Shown one piece after another: positions 23,861 to 33,574 of a stretch of 64,000 bases of DNA. This stretch comes from Terebella lapidaria (taxonomy: Eukaryota > Annelida > Polychaeta > Terebellida > Terebellidae). The translations under genes were made by a program, and so were the position numbers. The notes under the pieces were generated by a model, which had not been told where the DNA came from, did no database searches, and saw only the letters and a program-made list of their open reading frames with translations. Each line of letters starts with the position of its first letter. Position 1 is the stretch's first letter. The stretch is from NCBI GenBank assembly GCA_949152475.1, contig OX424564.1, forward strand, positions 6,820,001 to 6,884,000. The letters run 5' to 3'.

Positions 23861-24879
23861 GTTGATTCAGTTGAGCATAATTGTTTTGTTGACAAATAAA
23901 TGGAGGGAGGGATTGATTGTTCCAAAAGGAACACAGAGACAATACTTTCTTGTGATAGGACGAACTCTAATGAGGTATTGTTTACAGCATTATATATTCA
24001 CGCGCCAATTAAGTGGTAATGTTTGTGTCGTCGAGAAAGAAAGTTGTCTGAGTAGTCCCCGGGAGAACTTTCGGGATTTTTCCAGTGGAATCCACGGTTC
24101 GTGATCTTGAGACTCATCAGGCAGTGGCACAGGCACAATTGGACATTGAAAGAAACCCATTCAATATTAAATGGGTGACTAGCTGTTAGCATTCAGAAGG
24201 GGGCTGGAAGGCAGCTGAATTATTTGTGGTGAGAAAATAAGGGAGGTGCTCCTCTCCTTTGTTAGATTAGAACAGTATATTTTGGTTTGGATGAACTTGA
24301 TTGGTGGTCAGAAAGAATTAATCAATAGTTGCCTTCTCTACGGGTTGTAGAGGAGAGGGTAAAAAAGGGTAAAAACACCTTTCCGGAGGATTTGTTAAAA
24401 AATATGTTTTTAATCTGTTCTCATTTTGGTATGAAAGGAAAGACTACACCATGCAGCCCACTGGAAACACAGTCTACGAAATGTGTAACAAGCATGCTGA
24501 AATAGGCTAGTCTTACAGGATGAGCGAGCAATGGCCATGCTTATAACTGCACCAAACATGAGTCTCGAGTCATCACAGTTGCCAGTTGATGTTTGAGCTT
24601 GAGTTGAATCTTAGAAAGAGTGGCTTAAGACACTACACATACTATCTGAAGATGATGCCATAGTGTATAAGGTTGCCATTGCAGCCCGAGAGGAGCCTGA
24701 TTGTCACCAGCAGTATTACGATTGGAAGACCATCTGAGTTGTTGCTGTAACTCATGATCAGTAAAAAAAACCAAACATGGGTCATAAACTGGAAAGCGAA
24801 CTGATTTAGTCCCTATAATGATACTATTTTGTGTAATATTCCTCTGACGGCCCAGTACTTGCATTTATCAAATAAACAT
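23861..24879. other. unassigned sequence
   Basis: No supported gene. It may contain more decayed mobile DNA belonging to the preceding fossil, but no motif is clear enough to say so. Confidence 0.35.
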
Positions 24880-25110
24880 TGGTTTTATTGGATTCCTTGT
24901 CCCAGAAAACATATAAAACGACACCAGATTTATCGTTCTATGACAATTATTGCCGAAGATATGGTGATTTTCTGATTTTCGGAGACCGTTGGCAGCCATC
25001 TTTGATTTTCAGTCGAAAAAATGGTTGAAAAAAATGGAAACAGTTTTTTTTCGTCTCACTGGGGTCTACTTTGATGGAAAATCACCCCAAATCAAAATCA
25101 ATATGAAAAT
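24880..25110 (-). repeat. inverted partial copy of the 21.5-kb repeat
   Basis: Reverse complement of the start of the 21515-22245 array. GATGGAAAATCACC followed by CAAATCAAAATCAATATG is the complement of about 21525-21560, and the CATATAAAACGAC and TTGATTTTCA blocks also correspond. More diverged than the units of the array. Confidence 0.7.
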
Positions 25111-25515
25111 GGAGCGGGATCAGTATTTGCAACATAACCGCATATACTATGACTGATAACTAACAGTTTACAAATAACCAAACGTGCATACTAGTATCAC
25201 GCTGAAATCACATCCAAAATGGCGAAAGTTCGCCTGCGGGCGATCCAAAAGCATTCTCGCTGTGACACTATCATACCGCCAGGGCGGGGTGTGAATGTAT
25301 TAAATATATATGCATCGTTTGATAAGCGACGGGACAAGTATATACTATTGTGTTCTGGGAATCCAGCTCTATTTCCGCCTCTATTTATGATGTATCAATG
25401 CACGAATTCTACCGAAATCATCCATGAAAACGAAGTCTGGCGGAATAAACAAATCAAATAAATCAGTCGTACTAAAGTATTCAAGCGAAGCATGCAGTTC
25501 GCCGCTGCCATAGTT

Positions 25516-28500
25516 TCACGAGCGTTTCCCCTCGTCTGGGTAAGTTTCCCGGATGGGGGTTGTTGTGAACATGACAACATGTCTCTTGTAGTACAGACTC
25601 TGTTTGTAACCCCCGTGTGTTCCGTGGAACCAGTCCAGCAATCCTAATTCACTGCCAAAGTTGTAGTGAAACCTGTCAAATAAGCAATGGCCACACCTAT
25701 AACAAATTATACAGGCCCTACAAAAATTAATACAGAGTCTGGGAACGTAAGTAGTACATACATATATGACTAAACCACAACAATGTTTGTTATTGAGATT
25801 AATATGAAATAGTCAACATCAAAAACTATTCACCTGTGATGGTGGTACAGGTGGTACTCACTTGTGATGGTGGTACAGGTGGTACTCACTTGTGATGGTG
25901 GTACAGGTGGTACTCACTTGTGGTGGTGGTACAGGTGGTACTCATTTGTGATGGTGGTACAGGTGGTACTTACTTGTGATGGTGGTACAGGTGGTACTCA
26001 CTTGTGATGATGGTACAGGTGGTACTCACTTGTGGTGGTGGTACAGGTGGTACTCACTTGTGATGGTGGTACAGGTGGTACTTACTTGTGATGGTGGTAC
26101 AGGTGGTACTCACTTGTGATGTTGGTACAGGTAGTACTCACTTGTGATCGTGGTACAGGTGGTACTCACTTGTGATGGTGGAACAGGTGGTACTCACTTG
26201 TGGTGGTGGTACAGGTGGTACTCACTTGTGATGGTGGTACAGGTGGTACTTACTTGTGATGGTGGTACAGGTGGTACTCACTTGTGATGGTGGTACAGGT
26301 GGTACTCACTTGTGATGGTGGTACAGGTGGTACTCACTTGTGGTGGTGGTACAGGTGGTAGACTCACTTGTGATGGTGGTACAGGTGGTACTCACTTGTG
26401 ATGGTGGCACAAGTGGTACTCACTTGTGATGGTGGTACAAGTGGTACCACTTGTGATGGTGGTACAGGTGGTACTCACTTGTGATGGTGCACAGGTGGTA
26501 CTCACCTGTGATGATGGTACAGGTGGTACTCACTTGTGATGGTGGTACAGGTGGTAACACTTGTGATGGTGGTACAGGTGGTACTCACTTGTGATGGTGC
26601 ACAGGTGGTACTCACTTGTGATGGTGGTACAGGTGGTACCACTTGTGATGGTGCACAGGTGGTACTCACTTGTGATGTTGGTACAGGTGGTACCACTTGT
26701 GATGGTGCACAGGTGGTACTCACTTGTGATGGTGGTACAGGTGGTACTTACTTGTGATGGTGGTACAGGTGGTACTCACTTGTGATGGTGGTACAGGTGG
26801 TACTCACTTGCGGTGGTGGTACAGGTGGTACTCACTTGTGGTGGTGGTACAGGTGGTACTCATTTGTGATGGTGGTACAGGTGGTACTTACTTGTGATGG
26901 TGGTACAGGTGGTACTCACTTGTGATGATGGTACAGGTGGTACTCACTTGTGGTGGTGGTACAGGTGGTACTCACTTGTGATGGTGGTACAGGTGGTACT
27001 TACTTGTGATGGTGGTACAGGTGGTACTCACTTGTGATGTTGATACAGGTAGTACTCACTTGTGATCGTGGTACAGGTGGTACTCACTTGTGATGGTGGA
27101 ACAGGTGGTACTCACTTGTGGTGGTGGTACAGGTGGTACTCACTTGTGATGGTGGTACAGGTGGTACTTACTTGTGATGGTGGTACAGGTGGTACTTACT
27201 TGTGATGGTGGTACAGGTGGTACTCACTTGTGGTGATGGTACAGGTGGTACTCACTTGTGGTGGTGGTACAGGTGGTACTCACTTGTGGTGATGGTACAG
27301 GTGGTACTCACTTGTGGTGGTGGTACAGGTGGTCCTCACTTGTGATGGTGGCACAGGTGGTACTCACTTGTGATGGTGGCACAGGTGGTACTCACTTGTG
27401 ATGGTGGTACAGGTGGTACTCACTTGTGATGGTGGCACAGGTGGTACTGACTTGTGATGGTGGCACAGGTGGTACTCACTTGTGATGGTGGCACAGGTGG
27501 TACTCACTTGTGATGGTGGTACAGGTGGTACTCACTTGTGATGTTGACATGTGGTACACACATGGGATGGTGGTACAGGTGGTACTCACTTGTGATTGTG
27601 GTACAGGTGGTACTTACTTGTGATGGTGGTACAGGTGGTACTCACTTGTGATGTTGGTACAGGTAGTACTCACTTGTGATGGTGGTACAGGTGGTACTCA
27701 CTTGTGATGGTGGAACAGGTGGTACTCACTTGTGGTGGTGGTACAGGTGGTACTCACTTGTGATGGTGGTACAGGTGGTACTTACTTGTGATTGTGGTAC
27801 AGGTGGTACGCACTTGTGATGGTGGTACAGGTGGTACTCACTTGTGGTGATGGTACAGGTGGTACTCACTTGTGGTGGTGGTACAGGTGGTACTCACTTG
27901 TGGTGATGGTACAGGTGGTACTCACTTGTGTCGGTGGTACAGGTGGTACTCACTTGTGATGGTGGCACAGGTGGTACTCACTTGTGATGGTGGCACAGGT
28001 GGTACTCACTTGTGATGGTGGCACAGGTGGTACTCACTTGTGATGGTGGCACAGGTGCTACTAACTTGTGATGGTGGCACAGGTGGTACTCACTTGTGAT
28101 GGTGGTACAGGTGGTACTCACTTGTGATGGTGGTACATGTGGTACACACATGGGATGGTGGTACAGGTGGTACTTTATGGTGGCACAGGTGGTACTCACT
28201 TGTGATGATGGTACAGGTGGTACTTACTTGTGATGGTGGTACAGGTGGTACTCACTTGTGATGGTGGTACAGGTGGTACTCACTTGTGATGGTGGTACAG
28301 GTGGTACTCACTTGTGATGGTGGTACAGGTGGTACTCACTTGTGATGGTGGTACAGGTGGTACTCACTTGTGATGGTGGTACAGGTGGTACTTACTTGTG
28401 ATGGTGGTACAGGTGGTACTCACTTGTGATGGTGGTACAGGTGGTACTCACTTGTGATGGTGGTACAGGTGGTACTCACTTGTGATGGTGGTACAGGTGG

Positions 28501-30127
28501 TACTCACTTGTGATGGTGGTACAGGTGGTACGCACTTGTGATGGTGGTACAGGTGGTACTCACTTGTGATGGTGGTACAGGTGGTACTCACTTGTGATGG
28601 TGGTACAGGTGGTACTCACTTGTGATGGTGGTACAGGTGGTACTCACTTGTGATGGTGGTACAGGTGGTACTCACTTGTGATGGTGGTACAGGTGGTACT
28701 CACTTGTGATGGTGGTACAGGTGGTACTCTGGGGAGGTGCTGAAGGGGAGGTGGTAGTCGCTGTGTCCGATCACAGTTTGCATCATCCCCAACACATACC
28801 TGCAAGTAAATGTTCAGTTGGTACAAAATTAAAGACACCAAATACATGGTAGTCCTCCTCAAAATAATTAAAATGAACTACAATAAAGAAAAGACTTTTT
28901 CGGGTAAGACCTGGATTTTACGTAGGTAGGACAGATCTTATCTAAGCGGGAGGCAATGTGCTCGATTTAGGTGAAGTTCTGATTACCAAATCCACATGGT
29001 GAGGACGTGGGAGCCGGCAAGGGTGGTGCCACAGATCAGGGTCGGAGTATTGACGAATATATTCTCCAGGGGATGGGCATAGAAAGAGGCCAGTCCCACG
29101 GGAGCGATCCAGGAATGGTGCTGCTTGTGGAAGCGTTTGTACAGAGGCGGATAGTGCATCAGTCTGTGCGTGTAGTAGAAGACGATTTCGTTCGCCACCA
29201 CACCGACGGCGAAGTCCCCCAGGATGCGCCAAGGTGTGGGGAGGTCCCGCGGGTGAGCAGATGACCCCCGCCACTGGGCCAGTGGGTACACCAAGGCCAT
29301 CATAGGGAACGTGACCAAGAAGTGGTTCTTGGCGACCACACGCACCGCGTCCCACAGACGTGCAGGATCCAACTAAATACGTTGTGGAAAGTAATGCGAT
29401 AATTATGAAGGGGATGTCGTTCAATATAAATGTATAGTATTGTATATAGCATTCTTTTGGTGGCAAATTAGACTCGAGGTGTAGAGATTTACAACCGCCA
29501 CGGGTGTTTGGCGATAAAGTTAGTTATGTTGCTATTGCGATAACAACATTTTCATAAGATGGTATCTGATACTGATCAAGACTGGTGAGGACTGGACATT
29601 TGCAATTTGCTGTTTATTGACTCCTGACATTTTACTTACCGGTTGGTTGACTCCTGGAGTCATTTTGTACCTCAGCATCCAGGCCGGTTTCCCAGTCAGA
29701 TCCACGACCATAAACATGCCGGATACGGCCCAGAACACAATCGTTATCACTATTGGCGACCCTAGTTTCCAAAATGATTTAATTGATTATTAAAAGGTGC
29801 AGATATAAGCCGGTGTCACTTCTTTATCAGCCATGAATTGCTGACGAAATGTGAAAGTTCTATTCATTTCTATCTGTGAATCAAACTTTCAAGACTAATT
29901 ATTACGTTACACTAATTAGATACCTTACATTAGATATTTACATTATTATCAAAGACATATTTATGATACTATAGTATTATTATGCGTAATAATGTACATA
30001 CGGTGTGCATTAATATGTACATTAATATGCAGATAATGCACATACCTATCGAATACATGGCCCAGTCGTTCTCCCGGAACACGTCATGATATAGCCAGGT
30101 CCAGTAATACTCCAAATTCGAGGGCAT
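25516..30127 (-). CDS. FAXDC2-like fatty-acid/sterol hydroxylase, gene A (280 aa, 5 exons)
   Basis: Membrane di-iron hydroxylase of the fatty acid hydroxylase superfamily, ER type; the nearest relative I recognise is FAXDC2. CDS exons on -: 30127-30046, 29761-29640, 29372-28987, 28799-28704, 25672-25516, all GT-AG. Phases join without a break (82+122+386+96+157 = 843 nt). The protein starts MPSNLEYYWTWLYHDVF. Histidine boxes are HRLMH, HKQHH and the third cluster EYHLYHHH, followed by LLDWFHGTH. Hydrophobic stretches: VITIVFWAVSGMFMVV, FLVTFPMMALVYPL, the segment before YYTHRLMH, and LICGTTLAG to IWYVLGMM. Exons 2 and 4 are exactly as long as in gene B; the 386-nt exon 3 equals B exons 3+4. 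Odd: exon 4 ends inside the 2.9-kb minisatellite that fills intron 4, and the Asp of the HDxHH motif is Leu (HLYHH). The ATG matches gene B, but an upstream exon cannot be excluded. Intact as read. Confidence 0.88.
25831..28726. repeat. 28-bp minisatellite, about 103 copies, built from exon 4's end and splice donor
   Basis: Continuous 2.9-kb array with + unit TTGTGATGGTGG-TACAGGTGGTACTCAC (28 bp). In the gene's orientation (-) each unit reads GTGAGTACCACCTG, then TACCACCATCACAA: a 5' splice site followed by the codons for YHLYHHHK that end exon 4 of FAXDC2-like gene A. The exon ends at 28704, inside the outermost unit; the rest is intron. Variants (GTGGTGG, GATGATGG, GTGCACAGG, ACTTACTTG) recur in the same order about 920 bp apart, e.g. 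near 26117 and 27036. The 5'-most units (28200-28726) are nearly identical, the lower-coordinate ones more varied. Confidence 0.95.
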
Positions 30128-30215
30128 TGCGCGTTTTGGTTAGTCGATTCTAAATTATAGTTTAATTCATACTTATAGTTCTATTGGTCATGCATTTCCC
30201 ATTTTCTACATTTAA

Positions 30216-30345
30216 CAATGTAATGTAATGTAATGTAATATTTATTTCAAAACCTGTACATGCAAGACATACATATTTCGATACATATAATACATACCAA
30301 CAATACATAGAATACTTCCATATTGTGACATTAAAATGTCTGTGT
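30216..30345 (-). mobile_element. LINE 3'-end fragment with TTACA tail
   Basis: Read on -, the segment ends ...TGCATGTACAGG, TTTTGAAATAAATA, then about four TTACA repeats, a form typical of non-LTR retrotransposon 3' ends. Only the 3'UTR tail is present. It lies about 90 bp upstream of FAXDC2-like gene A's start codon. Confidence 0.5.
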
Positions 30346-30754
30346 GTCTGATTACACATTGTCTGATGACTCGGTGCATAGTCTATTTTCGTATCTCATA
30401 GTGGGATATGAACTCTGAAACTATAGCCAAAGGAACATACGCCTGCAGCGTTACACTTTGCATCAGTTTGTTTGGTTCATGGCAAAGTGCGCTCGAGAGG
30501 ATAATTCTCACGGGGTTGATCTGTCCTCCAAGGTAGTTTATGGACGTCATCATACTGTAAAAGACACAAAACATAGGTGGAATTTGTGAAATGGAGGAGA
30601 GGACTCAATGGTGAATTTTTAGGCTTTCGGGAAATGTAGAGGTGTTGTTGCTATCAAGCAGACAAGTTTGATGTAGGACCATCATCAATAAATCTGAGTG
30701 TGAATAACTCCCAGACTAACTAGATAAGTTTGTCTGCATGATACCCAACACATG

Positions 30755-31430
30755 AAAACAAGAAAATGCAGCTAACTGCGGGAGACGACATTAGAGCTCG
30801 AGCACATCATCAGCACCACGACAGCTGAATGTATCTTACACAACGTTAACCCTCCCTCCCCCTTCTGCAAAAAAGAAAGAAAATTGAACCACATCGTGCC
30901 CCCATATGATTCCAATTCATTCCCTATATTATGATGAAACACATAGGCGTACTTCAATCATATTCCTAATGAGTAAACATTTAATTTGAACTCAATGAAA
31001 CAGATACGCCTGATGAAATGATATTGAACCTCAATAGAATATCCTTAAAATATTGGATACTATGATGAATATCTGCATCTGATATCATGATATAAATAAC
31101 ACATACATACTGAGCAAATTAATAGACCAGTTTAAAATAAAAAGGTTTCGCAACCCAGCATGGAACACGTCTCAAGTGATAAAATATGTCAGATTACGGT
31201 AAACTGTGTAGTCGTGGTATCGCAGACGAATCGTTGTGTTTACTTCATAACGCCAAAGAAGGCCACACGCAAAGTTACATGTACATGCATGCACAAAATG
31301 CTGCACAGAAAATTGTGTGTTCCAAAGTACGCGTCATTGCGGTAAAAATTGCTTTGCATTCTGGGAACGTGAATTTCCATCGGCTCCGCCATTTTGACAT
31401 TTTTCAGACGAATTGACTGTTTTGCGTAAT
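30755..31430 (+). repeat. unclassified interspersed repeat, copy 1
   Basis: Matches 42595-43150 in inverted orientation. Shared blocks include AAGAAAATGCAGCTAACTGC, GAGCTCGAGCACATCATCAG, GATATCTGCATCTGATATCA (as ATGATATCAGATGCAGATAT in the other copy), ATTCTGGGAACGT and CGGCTCCGCCATTTTG. No coding capacity or terminal repeats were recognised. Confidence 0.7.
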
Positions 31431-31630
31431 TTTCTCAAACCTAACACATCGATTCATGCATCAAATATCTGTGGAATATTGAAAGGTTGCCATCAAATCG
31501 AGAGATTTTATGTCAAGGACGAAGAAAATCCTCATTTGAAGTAGGTGAACAAAGGTTTATATGCCAAAACGGGCGTCGATAGGTTGGCATGAAACCTCCA
31601 TAAAAAAGTCAGCACATAGACATGTAGAGG

Positions 31631-31651
31631 GTTGGGGGCTTCGCCCCCAAC
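31631..31651. repeat. 21-bp GC-rich hairpin
   Basis: GTTGGGGGC TTC GCCCCCAAC: perfect 9-bp arms with a 3-base loop. Probably the end of a dispersed element. Confidence 0.65.
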
Positions 31652-32000
31652 GCTCTAATGTCAAAAATGTGATGTTGTTATTGTGATTGTCCACAAGAGC
31701 TTGTGAATATAGCTGTAATCTTGTAAATTCTTGAGCTAATCATTCAGCTATATGACTAATTACCGTAGATTGTGTTTTCTGGGTTGTCACTATGCCCAGT
31801 GAGTATTCAATGCTTCTCTTTACAATCTACCAACAATACCTGAATGATCCACAATACTTCGGTTACAGACTGGTTCTGTCCCGACTGTAATTTATATCTG
31901 AGCATCCGCTTGCCAGCGGCTTGGGCCATCATTTGAGAACCACAATTAAAATATAAGACTACCTGCAGATATTTGAACAATAATCTCATCGTCAAGTCTG

Positions 32001-33573
32001 GCATCATCAGGTTCTAACAGACACTGTTTGAGAGGTAGCAGATTCATTTGGGAGGTTTTCTGTTTTAAATACTAATTAAACGAAACAGCTTGGCCACTCC
32101 CCCGAAGAGAAGATCCGTGACAAGGAAAACGTCTTAGTATCTGTACCATGTACAGAGTCTGGAGAGATGCGCCCATTCTCGTCTGGATCGGGACCAAACA
32201 CAGAACGTCCCGCAAAATTGACACCTTGACTCTGTCAAAGTGGACTGCTCTTGTTCAGCTTGATAACATGTCGTTCAAAGATCATAGGGTGACATCATTA
32301 TCTGCGTCGCATAAACAAAAACATATAGGTCAATAAGTGTGTTCTGTTTTCATGATAGCATGTTGCTATGTAGATGATCGCTACCTTTGATCTACCTTTG
32401 ATCTTTGCATATTATTGGATCCATATTGCCATATTGCTAAAATATGGCGCATATTTTGGACGCACCGCCAAAGTTTTCAATGAGAAAAACGTGTATCCAG
32501 ATGAAATATGGCTTCTTGTGAAGATTAATGCTTTTGTGATGATCAACATTTATCTTTCTTGTGACCTCCCTGTAATATAATGCATTTGTAGAATACAATT
32601 TTCGTTATACTTTATGTTAAAGCACGAAACTCAACGAAAAATATACAATAGCTGTTCTAACAGTTGTAATCATAAGTGAGACAAGTCAAGTCATATTCAT
32701 TTGACAGTGTTTGTGTACAACGAATGGTCATTAAAAATAATCAAACATTTTACAAATATTTTGTACCACTATCAGGTCACCACATAACCAAAGAATGTGT
32801 TACTGTGATGCCCATCAAAAAACAAAAATGGCGATTAAACTTGGTGTAAATTAAAGTTTTCGGTCGAATCTTCCTGAAATTTTGCATAAAAATAATCCAA
32901 AATATTTCAAGAGGGAGATATTCTTTATATTTTGGATTTTCCAATTTTTTTCAAATTGACGGCCATTTTCGACGAAAATGGCCGTCAAATGGCCGAGCCA
33001 ATCGATGGTCGACCTTTTAATAGTGTTGTGGGTAGGACTCGAACTGAGACCTGAATCACAATAAGATCGTGAAAATATAAGCAAAGTATACTACATGGAT
33101 CTATGATATACATTGTATTTTTTTCACATAGAATTCCTCGTCTATTTATCTCTCCATATTGGAAAATATTGCTGGCGCCATATTATGATATGTTACATAC
33201 TTGCCCATAATTGTAATACACATTTCAGAAGATTAAACAACAGAGATGACAGCTCTGCTTTTAACGAAAACAAGAGGTTCAACAACATCTACATGCGGTC
33301 GTAAACGGAATGTTTATTCGTCACATCTAGGACATTGTAACATATATGATTTCAAAACACATAATAGTTTGATTGTCCCACTGTATTCATCTGCAGTATC
33401 ACGAATGGCTTGATTCCATAGATTAACACATTTTGAGTGGAGAATGAACACTGAGAAGTGATATTCATTGAAAGAATGGTTTTCAAGCTTAATAAAAACG
33501 ATGCAAGTTTTATTTGTTGAAATTAGATGAAGTATAAACATATTGTGTCATTCCAGATTTAGCCGAACACAAT
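32001..33573. other. intergenic, with one perfect palindrome
   Basis: No gene recognised. At 32956-32988 TTGACGGCCATTTTCG, one base, then the exact complement form a 33-bp hairpin. A motif resembling a tRNA B box occurs on - near 33035, but no tRNA folds around it. Confidence 0.45.
33511..33516 (-). promoter_or_regulatory. probable poly(A) signal of FAXDC2-like gene B
   Basis: AATAAA on -, about 60 nt after the stop codon of gene B (33575). A second AATAAA lies further downstream near 33310. Confidence 0.5.
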
Positions 33574-33574
33574 C

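Larger units (their letters stand above)
30383..31962 (-). pseudogene. relic exons of a third FAXDC2-like gene
   Basis: Between genes A and B, two - strand pieces resemble FAXDC2 exons 2 and 3. 31962-31860 follows a CTGCAG acceptor and encodes AGKRMLRYKLQSGQNQS, aligning with TGKPAWMLRYKMTPGVNQP of gene A. About 30550-30395 encodes INPVRIILSSAL and, after a shortened middle, AIVSEFISHYEIR, aligning with LDPARLWDAVRV and VVANEIVFYYTHR. No histidine-box exons follow before gene A begins, and the catalytic His of YYTHR is lost, so the copy is dead or a fragment. The interspersed repeat at 30755-31430 lies in its would-be intron. The alignment is by eye and moderate. Confidence 0.5.

Noticed and set aside
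25219-25461. 80-codon + strand frame starting MAKVRLRAIQ
   Set aside because: No recognised domain. It lies downstream of the last exon of gene A on the opposite strand and has no paralogue near gene B.
26502-28199. Long open frames through the 28-bp array encoding Val/Thr/His repeats
   Set aside because: Frames arise because 28 bp cycles through all three phases. They change wherever a unit has an indel, and the array is explained as intron plus one exon end.
33001-33060. tRNA-like B box (AGTTCGAGTCC) on the - strand
   Set aside because: The neighbouring bases do not form a T stem, and no A box, anticodon arm or acceptor stem is present.
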